Positions 1 to 9,265 are shown, counted from the first letter of the stretch. The stretch is 64,000 bases of DNA from Halorientalis regularis (GCF_023698535.1 NZ_JALJCL010000011.1:101387-165386), one strand, 5' to 3'. Notes: generated from the sequence alone by a model not told the origin. A program made the numbers and translations.

Positions 1-1857
1 CGCGAGTACATGCTACTGGACCGGGTGGCCCTGGAGAGTCTGGAACTGTTCGAGCGCCGGGCCGTCCACGGCCGCGCCGGGGCGACGCTCGTGGAGGTGC
101 TGGACGAGACCGCCTGCGCCCTGGGGAGCCGCGAGCTGAAAGACTGGCTCCGGCGACCGCTGACCGAGCGCGAAGCCATCGAGGCCCGTCACGACGCGGT
201 CGGCGAACTCGCCGGCGACGTGCGAACTCGTGAGCGCCTCCACGACCGCCTGCGGGACGTGTACGACGTGGAGCGGCTGATCTCGCGAGTCTCACGGGCC
301 CGAGCCAACGCCCGCGACCTGCGGTCGCTGAAAGACACCCTCGACGTGGTGCCCGAGATCGAAGCCGCGCTGGCCGACGCCGACTGCGCCACGCTCCGGG
401 AGATCCGGGCCGACCTCGACGCGCTCGACGAGATCAGGGACCTGATCGGACGTGCGATCCGCGCGGAACCACCCATCGAGGTTACCGAGGGCGGCGTCAT
501 CGCCCCGGGATACGACGAGCGACTGGACGACCTCAGAGAGACCGAACGCTCCGGCAAGCAGTGGATCGACTCGCTGGAGGCGCAAGAGCGCGATCGGACG
601 GGGATCGACTCGCTGAAGGTGGGCCACAACTCCGTCCACGGCTACTACATCGAGGTCACGAACGCCAATCTCGACTCGGTGCCCGACGACTACACGCGCC
701 GCCAGACCCTGAAAAACTCCGAACGGTTCTACACACCCGAACTCAAAGCGAGGGAGGACGAGATCATCCAGGCCGAACAGCGCGCCGACGACCTCGAATA
801 CGACCTGTTCCGAGAGGTCCGGGACACCGTCGCCGCCGAGTCCGAACGAATCCAGACGCTGGCCGACACGCTCGCCCGACTGGACGTGCTGGCTTCGTTC
901 GCCACCGTCGCCGCCGAGTACGACTACGCCCGTCCCGCGTTCGTCGACGACCCGAACCGAACCGAGATCGAGGGCGGACGCCACCCCGTCGTCGAGCGCA
1001 CGCAGGAATCGTTCGTTCCCAACGACACCCACCTCGACGCCGAGAACTGCTTCGCTGTCCTGACGGGACCGAACATGAGCGGGAAGTCCACCTACATGCG
1101 CCAGGTGGCGCTGATTCAACTCCTGGCCCAGGCCGGTAGCTTCGTCCCTGCCGCCGACGCCCGCCTCTCGCTAGTCGACCGGGTGTTCACTCGCGTCGGG
1201 GCCAGCGACGACATCGCCGGCGGGAAGTCGACGTTCATGGTCGAGATGACCGAACTCGCCGAGATTCTGGCGAGTGCCACCGACAGTTCGCTGATCCTGC
1301 TGGACGAGGTGGGGCGAGGCACCAGCACCACCGACGGCCTCGCCATCGCCCGCGCAGTGACCGAGTACGTCCACGACGAGATCGGCGCGCGGACGCTTTT
1401 CGCCACCCACCACCACGAACTCACCGACGCCGCCGACGCGCTCGACGGCGTGTTCAACCTGCACTTCGCGGCGGATCAGGACGGCCAGGACGTGGTCTTC
1501 GATCACGAAATTCGCCAGGGTCCCGCCGCTGCCTCCTACGGTGTCGAGGTCGCCCGCGAGGCCGGGATTCCGGACGCCGTCGTGGACCGCTCCCGGGAAC
1601 TGCTCGACGCCGACACCGCCGACCGGTCGGAGCACGGAAAGAACGTGACCAACGGGCACCGGCCGGACGCGCGGACGAACGGCGAGACCGCCGCGACGGC
1701 GGACGATGCGACGGCGGGCCGGTCGGGTGACGACGGGGCGGCGGACGCGGACCCCGACCTCGCCGAGACCATCCGCGAGCAGAATCTCGCGACGACGACG
1801 CCGATGGAGGCGCTGGCGCTGTTACAGGATCTCCAGGAGCGAGTGGAGGACGAGTGA
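1..1857 (+). CDS. mutS: DNA mismatch repair protein MutS (3' part)
   Basis: This is the C-terminal ~618 residues of MutS; the reading frame is open to the window edge, so the start lies upstream. MutS recognises mismatches and uses ATP to recruit downstream repair. Visible parts are the core/lever and clamp helices, then the ATPase domain with Walker A ([10 protein letters not shown]), Walker B and signature region ([14 protein letters not shown]) and the FATHHHEL switch. After the ATPase comes an acidic low-complexity linker (about residues 545-590), then a short conserved helical tail ending [10 protein letters not shown]. The family is usually ~850-900 aa, so roughly a third is missing from view. 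The gene converges on sopI with a 64-bp gap. Confidence 0.96.
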   Translation, partial: REYMLLDRVALESLELFERRAVHGRAGATLVEVLDETACALGSRELKDWLRRPLTEREAIEARHDAVGELAGDVRTRERLHDRLRDVYDVERLISRVSRARANARDLRSLKDTLDVVPEIEAALADADCATLREIRADLDALDEIRDLIGRAIRAEPPIEVTEGGVIAPGYDERLDDLRETERSGKQWIDSLEAQERDRTGIDSLKVGHNSVHGYYIEVTNANLDSVPDDYTRRQTLKNSERFYTPELKAREDEIIQAEQRADDLEYDLFREVRDTVAAESERIQTLADTLARLDVLASFATVAAEYDYARPAFVDDPNRTEIEGGRHPVVERTQESFVPNDTHLDAENCFAVLTGPNMSGKSTYMRQVALIQLLAQAGSFVPAADARLSLVDRVFTRVGASDDIAGGKSTFMVEMTELAEILASATDSSLILLDEVGRGTSTTDGLAIARAVTEYVHDEIGARTLFATHHHELTDAADALDGVFNLHFAADQDGQDVVFDHEIRQGPAAASYGVEVAREAGIPDAVVDRSRELLDADTADRSEHGKNVTNGHRPDARTNGETAATADDATAGRSGDDGAADADPDLAETIREQNLATTTPMEALALLQDLQERVEDE

Positions 1858-1921
1858 CCGTCCGGTGTCGCCGCCGGGGCGGCGTGGTTGTGGATCCCGG
1901 GACCGGCCCGACCGCGGCGTG

Positions 1922-2665
1922 TCAGGCGGTCGGACTGCCGGCGGCTCCCTCGTCGGTCGTCGCGTCGCTCGCCGGGTCCGCCGACCCCGTCTCGAACGCC
2001 CGGGCGTTCTGCCAGACGAAGTAGAGGTACGGTGTCTTCGCCACCACGTCGAGGTACGCGATGATCATGCTGAGTCCCACGCCCGACATGAGGCCGAACC
2101 CGGCCGGGCCGACCAGCCAGACGTTCGGGTACGCCAGCCACAGGAGGCCGACGTGGTTCTGGAGGAGTTTGAACAGCCCCTTGCGTTTCGGCTCGTCCGG
2201 GAGGTACTGGGGTAAGACGACGTAGAGGACGACCAACAGCGACGCGTGGCCGAGCCCCGACAGGCCGAGGGACAGCCACTTCGTGGGGCCGGTCGTCACT
2301 GTCGCGACCGCGCCCAGCAGGATCATCGCGCCGTCGGCCGCGGCCAGCCCGACGATCCACCGGCGGGGTGCGCCGGCGACGTACCCGATGTACCCGACCA
2401 GTATCGGCGTCGTGATCAGCCAGTCGACGTACCGCGGGACGACGATCGACTGCTCCCCGACCGTCAGCGTCCCGATGTCGAAAAACATCAGAACGTAGGA
2501 CGCGCCGGCGACGACCGGGATGACGAGGAGGTACTTGAACGCGCCCCGCTCCGCGAGGGCCGGATCGTCGGTGAGCAACCGCCACCCGATCCAGACCCCG
2601 ACGCCGAAGCCGAGGACCGCGAGCGCGTACAGGACCCGGACCGGGTCGACGGGCAAGGCGACCAT
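1922..2665 (-). CDS. sopI: sensory rhodopsin I (phototaxis receptor)
   Basis: This is a 247-aa seven-helix retinal protein. The helix C motif RYVDWLITTPILVGY has the Schiff-base counterion Asp81, but Tyr92 where proton pumps have the donor Asp; this is the mark of a sensory rhodopsin. Lys210 in LDVVAKTPY binds retinal. The NHVGLLWLAYP stretch carries His171, equivalent to the His166 typical of SRI. By family knowledge it senses orange light as attractant and near-UV as repellent through HtrI. The start codon overlaps the htrI stop by one base (TGATG), so the two are translated from one message in the known htrI-sopI order. The tail is acidic and Ala/Ser-rich. Confidence 0.95.
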   Translation of the reverse strand: MVALPVDPVRVLYALAVLGFGVGVWIGWRLLTDDPALAERGAFKYLLVIPVVAGASYVLMFFDIGTLTVGEQSIVVPRYVDWLITTPILVGYIGYVAGAPRRWIVGLAAADGAMILLGAVATVTTGPTKWLSLGLSGLGHASLLVVLYVVLPQYLPDEPKRKGLFKLLQNHVGLLWLAYPNVWLVGPAGFGLMSGVGLSMIIAYLDVVAKTPYLYFVWQNARAFETGSADPASDATTDEGAAGSPTA

Positions 2666-4236
2666 CAGCGCTCACCCCCGTCGGTCGCGGCGGCGCTGTG
2701 ATGGCGGCCGGGTTCGGTCGTCACCTCGAACCGGTCGATCTCGCCGATCAGTTCGTTCGCGGTCGTCTCGAAGCCCCGCATCGTCGCCGTGATCTCGTCG
2801 ACGGCGCTCGCCTGGTTCGTGACGGTGTCCGCGATTGTCTCGGCGGAGTCTTCCGTCTCGCGGCTCCGATCGGTCACCTCGTTGATCGCCGCCGCGGTCG
2901 CCTCGACGGTCTGTGCCTGGTCGTCGGTGGCGTCGCTGATCTCGAACACGCCGTCGTTGATGTCCTCCATCGAGTCGGCGATCTCCTCCAGTTCGCTGAG
3001 CGCGTCCTCGACGGTCTCGACGCCGTCCTGGACGCGCGTTCGGGTCGCCCGGACCGACGCGGCCGCCTCGTCGGTCTCGGTCTGGACCTCCTCGACCATC
3101 GCGGCGATCTCGTCGGCCCGTTGCTGGGTCTCCTCGGCCAGTTGCTTCACCTCGTCGGCGACGACGGCGAACCCGTCGCCGGCCTCGTCGCCGGAGCCGC
3201 CCTCGCCGGCGCGGGCGGCCTCGATGGAGGCGTTCAGCGCGAGGATGTTCGTCTGCTCGGCGATGTCGCGGATGATCGCCACGATGTCCGTGATCTCGTC
3301 GGCGCTGTCGGCCAGCGTCTCGATCTGTTCGACCGTCTCGGCGGTCTCTTGCTGGATCCGCTCCATCTCCTCGATCGCGTCGGTCGCGGCCGTCCGGGCC
3401 TGGTCGCTGGCCGCGGTCGCCTCCTCGCTCCGGCTCGCGAGGTCGTCGGCGGTCGCGGCGATCTCCTCGGCGGCGGCCGACATGCTGTCGATGTCCTGGG
3501 CCGTCGACTCCAGTTTCTCCCGCTGTGTCCGGGTCTCCTCGGTGATCCCGGCCGCGGTCTCCGCGGCGTCGTCGACGTTTCGCTCGATCCGCTCGGCGCT
3601 GTCGGCGACGGTCCGTGCCTCGTTCTGGATCTCGGTCGCGAACGACCGCACGTCCTCGAACGCGGCGGTGAGGTCGTCCATCGTCGCGTTGAACTCGCGG
3701 CCGATCGTGGCCAGCGCGTCGTGGTCGGTCTCGACGTCGATCCGCCGCGTCAGGTCGCCCGCCGCCACCGCCTGCATCGTCTCGGCGTACTGCTCGGCCG
3801 CGGCCCGGTACTCGGTCGCCAACTCGGACGCCTCCTCCCGGGCCTGCTCGGCCTCCTCCCGGGCCGTCTCGGCGTCCTCTCTCGCGGCCTCAGCCTCCCG
3901 CTTTGCTGCCTCCAGGTCCTCTATCCGACTCGCCAGCGACTCGCGCATCTCGTCGAGCGTCACGTACAGCTGGCCGATCTCGTCGACCCGCTCGGTCTCG
4001 ACCCTGGTCTCGAAGTTCCCGTCCGCGATCTCGTTCGCCTGTTCTTCCAGTTCGGACACGGCTGCGATCGTCGCCGTGCCTGTCACCGACCCGAGCGCCA
4101 GCAGCCCGGACAACCCGGCCACGACCGTCGCCGCGAGGTTCCCCGTTCCGACCGCCACGACGACGATCAACAACCCGGTCGTCCCGTACCCGAGGAACAG
4201 TTTCAACCCGAAACTCCGCCGGACCCGTTCCAACAT
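2665..4236 (-). CDS. htrI: sensory rhodopsin I transducer HtrI
   Basis: This 523-aa methyl-accepting transducer relays SRI photosignals to the chemotaxis kinase. Two N-terminal membrane helices (about residues 11-30 and 34-57) are joined by only a few residues, so there is no external ligand domain; this is the HtrI layout. A HAMP domain follows (about 58-110), then a charged coiled coil rich in [14 protein letters not shown] repeats (110-145), a second HAMP-like segment (about 153-205) and a long signalling helix. The hairpin tip ([20 protein letters not shown]) lies near 325-342. Length is close to the ~536 aa of the Halobacterium protein. Its 3' end overlaps sopI. A TATA-like box just upstream places the message start at or next to the ATG. 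Confidence 0.95.
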   Translation of the reverse strand: MLERVRRSFGLKLFLGYGTTGLLIVVVAVGTGNLAATVVAGLSGLLALGSVTGTATIAAVSELEEQANEIADGNFETRVETERVDEIGQLYVTLDEMRESLASRIEDLEAAKREAEAAREDAETAREEAEQAREEASELATEYRAAAEQYAETMQAVAAGDLTRRIDVETDHDALATIGREFNATMDDLTAAFEDVRSFATEIQNEARTVADSAERIERNVDDAAETAAGITEETRTQREKLESTAQDIDSMSAAAEEIAATADDLASRSEEATAASDQARTAATDAIEEMERIQQETAETVEQIETLADSADEITDIVAIIRDIAEQTNILALNASIEAARAGEGGSGDEAGDGFAVVADEVKQLAEETQQRADEIAAMVEEVQTETDEAAASVRATRTRVQDGVETVEDALSELEEIADSMEDINDGVFEISDATDDQAQTVEATAAAINEVTDRSRETEDSAETIADTVTNQASAVDEITATMRGFETTANELIGEIDRFEVTTEPGRHHSAAATDGGER

Positions 4237-4260
4237 GCCTGACTGTTGGCTCTCACCATG

Positions 4261-4267
4261 TTATATG
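4261..4267 (-). promoter_or_regulatory. TATA box of the htrI-sopI operon
   Basis: On the minus strand the sequence CATATAA sits 25-31 nt before the htrI ATG. That is the usual haloarchaeal spacing for a leaderless transcript beginning at the start codon. The gap between nucS and htrI (110 bp) is AT-rich compared with its surroundings, which supports a separate promoter for the photoreceptor operon rather than read-through from nucS. Confidence 0.55.
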
Positions 4268-4345
4268 ACGGGCCGCGATTATCACGAATTAATATGGTCT
4301 CACACCGCGGAAAAATCAACTCCGGCCGTGAGCGGTCGGAACGGG

Positions 4346-5107
4346 TCAGGCCGCGGGTTCCAGCGCCACGAACTCCATGCCCTGCTCGGCGAGCAGTCGC
4401 CGCGCCCGGTCCGTCACAGAGGGCGCGACCAGAATCCCGCGCACGTCGGCCTCGGCGTGGAGGTCACGCTCCAGGGCGTCGACGTAGCGGCCGAGTTGCC
4501 CCACCGCATCCGGCCCGACCCGCCTGCGTTTCAACTCCACGACGACCCGCCGCCCCTGTCCGTCCTCGCCGAAGATGTCCACCGCGCCCGCCGGCGTCTC
4601 GCGCTCTGTCGCCAGCGGGGTAAAGCCCGACTCGACGAGGTCCGGGTTGTCGAGGACCCGCTCCCGGAGGTCCTCCTCGGTGCCTTCGAGGGCGAGTTCG
4701 GTCTCGTCGGTCACGTCGTAGGCGGTGACCTGGATTATCTCCGCGAAGCGGACCAGCAACTCCTCCTCGGGCGTCGAGCGCAGGCTGTGGAGTTCGAGGC
4801 GGCCGTCGGTCAGCCGGGCCTCCTGGGTCGAGCCCGGCGGTTGCCAGTTGACCGGCTGGTGGCCCTCGTCGGTGTGGACCAGCGTCGTCCCGTCGGGCTT
4901 GCAGACGACGAGCCGGTCGCCCGGGCCGAGATGGCTCGACGCCCGGCCCTCGTACTCGACCGTACAGGTGCCGAAGACCGAGACCACGTCCTCGCGTTCG
5001 ATGGCGGCGGCGACCGCCTCCCGGGCGTCGGCGGGCGTCGGACTCGCGAGGGTCGTCACTGCGGCCGCGTCCTCGGCGTCCACACTCCCGTCACCCTCGT
5101 CTGTCAC
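4346..5107 (-). CDS. nucS: mismatch-specific endonuclease NucS (EndoMS)
   Basis: This 253-aa RecB-like nuclease of the NucS/EndoMS family cuts both strands at mismatches and also acts on branched DNA. The N-terminal DNA-binding beta domain (about 40-125) includes the conserved HQPVNWQPPG region. The C-terminal nuclease carries AVDIFG (Asp177) and VVVELKRRR (Glu191, Lys193), followed by a glutamine motif in AVGQLGRYVDAL. No clear PCNA-binding peptide is visible at the C-terminus (EFVALEPAA). A TATA-like GCTTATCC lies about 26 nt before the ATG, which suggests leaderless expression. It lies only 2.5 kb from mutS. Confidence 0.95.
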   Translation of the reverse strand: MTDEGDGSVDAEDAAAVTTLASPTPADAREAVAAAIEREDVVSVFGTCTVEYEGRASSHLGPGDRLVVCKPDGTTLVHTDEGHQPVNWQPPGSTQEARLTDGRLELHSLRSTPEEELLVRFAEIIQVTAYDVTDETELALEGTEEDLRERVLDNPDLVESGFTPLATERETPAGAVDIFGEDGQGRRVVVELKRRRVGPDAVGQLGRYVDALERDLHAEADVRGILVAPSVTDRARRLLAEQGMEFVALEPAA

Positions 5108-5345
5108 TGCCCGGCCGTAGTCACGGTCGGCGGATAAGCGCGTCGGGAGCGGGCGACGGCGGTGAATCGGGTGAGAACGCCTCGAAAGCCCTCGGCCGTC
5201 TCGACTCCCGCGGCTCGCTGTGCGCTTCGGCCGCGACGCGGCCTGCAGTGCTTGCGTCGCCGGGGTTCGTCGAGACGACCTCGCCCTTTCAGTCCGCCAG
5301 GATGTGGAAGCAGCGCCTGCAGATACTGACTGTTCCCGAACCGCC

Positions 5346-5912
5346 TCAGTCCCCCCACCCTTCCGGATCGGCGTCGGGCCCGAGGTGGACCGTCCGGCCC
5401 TCGGCGTGCCAGGACCGGACTTCGCTGGCCAGGAAGGATCTGGCGGTGGCCAGTGGGAGGCGGTCTGCCCGGACCATCGCCAGCGTGGCGGCTTTCAGCC
5501 CGGCGACGCGGCCGCGCAGGAACTCCCCGTCCGGTTCCACGCGGTCGGGATCGACGCCGACCAGCGCGCCGTCCCGGGGACGGACCGTGTCGTGACCCGG
5601 CAGGCCGAACCAGGCCGCGAGGTACGGCTGGACGGTTCCGTCGGCCGCGACGACGTAGCAGGCGTCGTAGGTCTGCCAGTCGACGTGGCTGGTCAGGAGG
5701 TCCTCGAACGACCGGTCGGTCGCCAGCGGGTCCGGGTCGACGCCGGTGAGCGAGCCGGTGCCGTCGGTCGGGCCGAACCGGCTCCCCGGCCGGATCGCGG
5801 CGAGTGACGCCGCCAAGAGCCACTCGTGGGCACCCCAGTGTGCGTAGTGGAGGTCGTATCGGCTGTCCGTCCGTTCGTAGGCGACGAGTGCGCGCTGTCC
5901 CACGGTGGTCAC
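5346..5912 (-). CDS. conserved haloarchaeal protein, possibly DUF6735-type
   Basis: The product is a 188-aa soluble acidic protein beginning MTTVGQRALVAYERTDSRYDLHYAHWGAHE. The opening ALVAYER...YDLHYAHWGA is a pattern I associate with a haloarchaea-only family (DUF6735), but I could not check this. No catalytic motif, signal peptide or membrane helix is visible. A Cys and several Trp/Tyr residues lie in the middle (DWQTYDACYVV). It stands alone between nucS and hsp20, both on the same strand. The 238-bp gap before nucS shows no gene. Confidence 0.7.
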   Translation of the reverse strand: MTTVGQRALVAYERTDSRYDLHYAHWGAHEWLLAASLAAIRPGSRFGPTDGTGSLTGVDPDPLATDRSFEDLLTSHVDWQTYDACYVVAADGTVQPYLAAWFGLPGHDTVRPRDGALVGVDPDRVEPDGEFLRGRVAGLKAATLAMVRADRLPLATARSFLASEVRSWHAEGRTVHLGPDADPEGWGD

Positions 5913-5954
5913 GGGCCGGGCTGGTCCCGTTCTCGGACAAAAAAGTGCGGCCGG

Positions 5955-6326
5955 TCAGCTCTCGACCTCGATGCTGTGGCCGCGTCGCGTCGCGCCTTCG
6001 AGGACCGGGAGCCGGACTTCGAGGACGCCGTTGCGGTACCGGGCACCGATCTCCTCGGGATCGATCTCCTTGGGCATCCGGAACGCGCGGTGATAGGTCC
6101 GCTCGCGCCCGGCTGACCCGTCGACGTGTTCGGCCGAGATGTTCAGTCGGCCCTCGTACCAGTTGACCTCGATCTCCTCGGGCTCGAAGCCCGGCATCTC
6201 CACGGTGAGGACGAACTCGTCGTCCTCCTCGTAGAGTTCGTAGTCGTCACTGCCGAACCCGGAGAACAGCCGGGACGGCAGGTCGATACCTCTCGTCCAC
6301 GAACTGGCGGGATCGGGCAGTGCCAT
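5955..6326 (-). CDS. Hsp20/alpha-crystallin small heat-shock protein
   Basis: This 123-aa small heat-shock protein is an ATP-independent holdase that binds unfolding proteins. The alpha-crystallin domain spans roughly residues 30-120, with YELYEEDDEFVLTVEMPGF as first strands, FRMPKEIDPEEIGARYRNGVLEVRLP as the signature end (A-x-x-x-N-G-V-L), and a short tail. I chose the ATG at 6326 (MALPDPASSW) over an in-frame ATG 63 nt upstream. The downstream ATG sits about 40 nt after a TATA-like element, whereas the upstream one would overlap that element. The gene is monocistronic. Confidence 0.93.
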   Translation of the reverse strand: MALPDPASSWTRGIDLPSRLFSGFGSDDYELYEEDDEFVLTVEMPGFEPEEIEVNWYEGRLNISAEHVDGSAGRERTYHRAFRMPKEIDPEEIGARYRNGVLEVRLPVLEGATRRGHSIEVES

Positions 6327-6362
6327 TGCGCAACACCCAGCTAGATGTAGGCTCGCGCTTCG

Positions 6363-6369
6363 TGATAAA
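6363..6369 (-). promoter_or_regulatory. probable hsp20 TATA box
   Basis: The minus strand reads TTTATCA in an AT-rich patch (CAACATTTATCACG), 37-43 nt upstream of the chosen hsp20 ATG. That spacing predicts a short 5' leader of about 10-15 nt. No second element is obvious. Confidence 0.4.
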
Positions 6370-6470
6370 TGTTGTTGAGGTATGGTCACAAACCAGAACC
6401 GAAACCGCTGTACTGCAGCGTGTTTCTGGTACCACGGACGAAGACGGATCTTCGACAGACGGTCAGTTTA

Positions 6471-7646
6471 TCAGTGACACTCGACCAGTTCCAGGTCCGC
6501 CACCGCGTCGCGGGCGCGCTCGCGGAGGTCGTCCGGTTCCAGTTCGCGGAGTCGGTCCAGTCGTGCGTTGGTCTCGGCCTGTACGGGGGCGAAGCGGTTA
6601 CAGCCCGCGGGGATCGTCGAGTCGGTGAACGTGCCGATCTCCCTGGCCCGTTCGGTGATGCTGTTCTTGTCCATCGTGAGGAGCGGGCGGAACACGGGCA
6701 GGTCGGTGAGCGGATCGGTGACGCTGAGGTTCTGGGTGGTCTGGCTCGACTTCTGGCCGATGGCCTCGCCGGTGACGATCCCGGCCGCGCCCGCGTCGAG
6801 GGCGACCTCCTCTGCGACCGCGAGGCAGAACCGGCGGAAGGCGAGCATCCGGCCCTGTTCGAGGTCGGCGGCCAGCAGTTCGACCGTCTCGCCGCCGGGG
6901 ACCACCCGAAGGGGCTCCCGGAAATTGGGCGCGTACGAGCCGAGCGTCCGGACGGTCTCGACGGCTCGGGCGCGGTGGTCCTGGCCGCCGTACTCCCCGA
7001 GGTCGACGTACACGGGGACGACGGGACAGCCTTTCCGCAGCATCTCGTAGGCCGCCACGGGCGAGTCGATACCGCCGCTGACCAGCGCGACGACCGGGCG
7101 CTGACTCCCCAGCGGGAGGCCGCCCGGCCCCGCCATCTCGTCGAGGTACAGGAAGGCCGCGTCCTCGCGGACCTCCACGTTGACCGTGAAGTCCGGGTCG
7201 TCCAGGTCTACTTCCGGCTCGAAGTCACCCTCGACGGCGTCCCAGATCGCCTGTCCGCCCTCCCGGCCGAGGTCCTCGCTGTCCATCGGAAATGTGTCGC
7301 CCGCGCGCCGCGCGCTGACGGCGAAACTCCCGCCGTCGTAGTGGGCCTCGGCGGTCTCGGCCATCGCGTCGAGGATCGGGTCAGGCTTGGCCAGGAGCGA
7401 CCGCGCCGGACTGGTCGAGACGACGCCGAACGCGTCGGCGGCGACTTCGGCGGCCGCCGTGGGTTCGTCGGTCCAGACGAGCGGTCTGGTCGGCCGTCGC
7501 TCCACGTCCCCGCCGACGCCGCGGTCTTCGAGCAGGGCCTCGATGTTCTCGACCAGGCGCTTTTCCATCCCACGACGGACGCGACTGCTCTTCGTACTCA
7601 TGTCCCCGTAACGGACGACGACTGTGTCCGCACCCGGCGGCTCCAT
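6471..7646 (-). CDS. thiI: tRNA 4-thiouridine synthetase ThiI
   Basis: The product is a 391-aa ThiI-type enzyme that adenylates U8 of tRNA and helps transfer sulfur to make 4-thiouridine; in some lineages it also serves thiazole synthesis. The N-terminal ferredoxin-like/THUMP region covers about 1-170. The PP-loop ATPase signature SGGIDSPVAAYE lies near 190-201. A conserved Cys sits in STIPAGCNRFAP. There is no rhodanese domain, as is usual in archaea. The start at 7646 (MEPPGADTVVVRYGD) was chosen because the upstream in-frame extension is Arg-rich and not protein-like. It has its own upstream gap before the next minus-strand gene. Confidence 0.92.
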   Translation of the reverse strand: MEPPGADTVVVRYGDMSTKSSRVRRGMEKRLVENIEALLEDRGVGGDVERRPTRPLVWTDEPTAAAEVAADAFGVVSTSPARSLLAKPDPILDAMAETAEAHYDGGSFAVSARRAGDTFPMDSEDLGREGGQAIWDAVEGDFEPEVDLDDPDFTVNVEVREDAAFLYLDEMAGPGGLPLGSQRPVVALVSGGIDSPVAAYEMLRKGCPVVPVYVDLGEYGGQDHRARAVETVRTLGSYAPNFREPLRVVPGGETVELLAADLEQGRMLAFRRFCLAVAEEVALDAGAAGIVTGEAIGQKSSQTTQNLSVTDPLTDLPVFRPLLTMDKNSITERAREIGTFTDSTIPAGCNRFAPVQAETNARLDRLRELEPDDLRERARDAVADLELVECH

Positions 7647-7720
7647 ACCCGCCCAGAGACGACTGGGGCTTAAATCCCCTTTGTCGTCGGTGCGCGCCGG
7701 TGCTGTGCCGCCGACGGCAC

Positions 7721-8182
7721 TCAGCGCAGGGCCGTGTAGACGACGCCGAGGACGCCGCCGTACACGACGTGCCACACGAGACTCGGGATCGCGAAGTTGG
7801 GCAGCGGCGGTGCCTTCGGGAACCCGACCGCACCCAGCCACACCGGCATCACCAGCGCCGCGAGGGTGATCCACGTCACGACGCCCCAGGCCAGCCCCGT
7901 CCCGACGACGGCGGCCGCCGAGTCGTCAGGAATCGGCGCGAACCGCAGGAGCGCCGCGAACGCGACGCCCAGCACCGCCCCGTGTGCCACGTGGACGGTG
8001 ATGCCAGCGATACCACCCGAGAGTCCGTACAGCGCCGGGATCGCGGCCGCGATCGTCGGTGGGTTCATCGCGACGATCAGCGCCGCCATCACTGCCGCAG
8101 CGACGACGCCACCCGCGACGCCGGCCTGCCAATCTTTCAGCCCCGTTCCACGCTTCATGATCGTATCTGTTTCGGTCGCCAT
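7721..8182 (-). CDS. small integral membrane protein with two similar His-Gly helices
   Basis: The product is 153 aa with about four hydrophobic segments (roughly 20-39, 46-81, 89-121 and 131-152). Two segments look like copies of each other: VHVAHGAVLGVAFAALL and WHVVYGGVLGVVYTALR. Each has a His three or four residues before a Gly-x-Val-Leu-Gly-Val stretch, which suggests an internal duplication. I do not recognise a characterised family. The ATG at 8182 (MATETDTIMKRG) is preferred, since the upstream extension is Arg-rich and overlaps AT-rich promoter-like sequence. It is divergent from bacteriorhodopsin, with a 345-bp shared intergenic region. Confidence 0.75.
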   Translation of the reverse strand: MATETDTIMKRGTGLKDWQAGVAGGVVAAAVMAALIVAMNPPTIAAAIPALYGLSGGIAGITVHVAHGAVLGVAFAALLRFAPIPDDSAAAVVGTGLAWGVVTWITLAALVMPVWLGAVGFPKAPPLPNFAIPSLVWHVVYGGVLGVVYTALR

Positions 8183-8470
8183 CGCATCCGGAGTGTCCAC
8201 GGCTGAGTACGTAACACCACCTCGCGTCTGTGTCTGTGTTATAGCCGCACACGAGCGCAAAAAACACATCCGTATCCGGCGACGACGAACCACGCACGGA
8301 CGCTGGCGGCCGTCTGGGTTCGGTCGTCCAGTGGTCCCCTATCGGCGGCCGGTCACGTGCCGGTCGACACGGATACGTCGAGTCGATGGCCGCAAGGCTG
8401 TCGATCTATTCTTGCCGCTCGGGTTCTGAAAAATGCTGGCTTCCGGCTTTTCAGACACGCTACTCCGCAA

Positions 8471-8486
8471 GCCCAACTGGTTGGGC
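8471..8486 (+). promoter_or_regulatory. Bat-type upstream activator palindrome of bop
   Basis: The sequence GCCCAACTGGTTGGGC is an inverted repeat with 7-nt arms (GCCCAAC/GTTGGGC) around a 2-nt centre. It matches the layout of the upstream activating sequence described for Bat-regulated genes (ACC-N-ACTAGTT-N-GG-like) in Halobacterium. It lies directly upstream of the bop TATA region and 42 nt before the start codon. By established knowledge Bat activates bop, brp and crtB1 under low oxygen and light. Inference: this operator drives the proton pump here. Confidence 0.75.
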
Positions 8487-8502
8487 AAGGATGTTTTAAC
8501 TA

Positions 8503-8515
8503 TCTAAATATAATT
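8503..8515 (+). promoter_or_regulatory. bop TATA box region
   Basis: TCTAAATATAATT is a strongly AT-rich stretch in GC-rich DNA, 13-25 nt before the bop ATG at 8528 and 16 nt downstream of the Bat-type palindrome. The spacing predicts a transcript with little or no leader. The rest of the 8183-8527 gap holds the promoter of the divergent membrane-protein gene and nothing else recognisable. Confidence 0.55.
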
Positions 8516-8527
8516 ATACAGTGCATC

Positions 8528-9265
8528 ATGCCACAACCTGGTCCGGAGAGCATTTGGCTGTGGATCGGCACCGCACTGATGGCGTTAGGTACGTTGGCGT
8601 TCATCGGTATGGGTTGGAACGAGACGGACGAACAGAAACAAGAATTCTATATCATCACGATATTCATCCCGGCCATCGCAGCCGTGTCGTACTTTTCGAT
8701 GGCCATGGGATACGGCCTGACGGAGGTGACAGTGGCCGGTGAGATGCTGGACATTTACTGGGCTCGGTACGCCGACTGGCTGTTCACCACGCCGCTGCTG
8801 TTGATCGACCTGGCACTGCTCGCCGGGGCCGACCGCAACACCATCGCGACGCTCGTCGGCCTGGACGTCGGGATGATCATCACGGGTCTGGTGGCTGCGC
8901 TGACCACCGCGAGCCAGGCGATGCGGATCGCCTGGTGGGGCATCAGCTGTGGCTTCTTCCTGGTCCTGCTGTACATCCTCGTCAGCAGACTCACCGCGCA
9001 GGCATCGGAGATGCCCGGTGACGTTGGCAACCTGTTCGGGACGCTCAGGAACGTGGTGATCCTGCTGTGGCTGGCCTATCCCGTCGTGTGGATCGTCGGG
9101 ACCGAAGGCCTCGGCCTCGTCCCGCTGTACTACGAGACGGCCGCGTTCATGGTGCTCGACGTGCTGGCCAAGGTCGGCTTCGGCTTCCTGCTGCTCCGGA
9201 GCCGGGGCGTCCTCGACCAGGCCACCTCCAGCACCGCCGAACCCGAAGCCGCCGCCGCCGACTAA
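8528..9265 (+). CDS. bop: bacteriorhodopsin (cruxrhodopsin-type proton pump)
   Basis: This 245-aa seven-helix light-driven outward proton pump has all key residues. Helix [20 protein letters not shown] carries the counterion Asp83 and proton donor Asp94. The release-group glutamates are Glu193 (GTEG) and Glu203 (YYETA). Asp211 and the retinal Lys215 are in [10 protein letters not shown]. The N-terminus [15 protein letters not shown] and [13 protein letters not shown] resemble Haloarcula cruxrhodopsins. I start at the ATG at 8528, right after the TATA box; an in-frame ATG 171 nt upstream lies before the promoter. The tail is Ala/Glu-rich. It is followed by crtY and brp on the same strand. Confidence 0.95.
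   Translation: MPQPGPESIWLWIGTALMALGTLAFIGMGWNETDEQKQEFYIITIFIPAIAAVSYFSMAMGYGLTEVTVAGEMLDIYWARYADWLFTTPLLLIDLALLAGADRNTIATLVGLDVGMIITGLVAALTTASQAMRIAWWGISCGFFLVLLYILVSRLTAQASEMPGDVGNLFGTLRNVVILLWLAYPVVWIVGTEGLGLVPLYYETAAFMVLDVLAKVGFGFLLLRSRGVLDQATSSTAEPEAAAAD

Noticed and set aside
2698..5137. Long open frames on the plus strand opposite htrI and nucS (514 and 782 codons)
   Set aside because: High-GC antisense shadows: Leu/Gly/Arg- or Ser-rich with no domains; the minus-strand genes are clearly real.
5121..5345. Possible RNA gene between nucS and the next gene
   Set aside because: I looked for tRNA-like arms or conserved loops and found none; it is GC-rich sequence with no clear structure.
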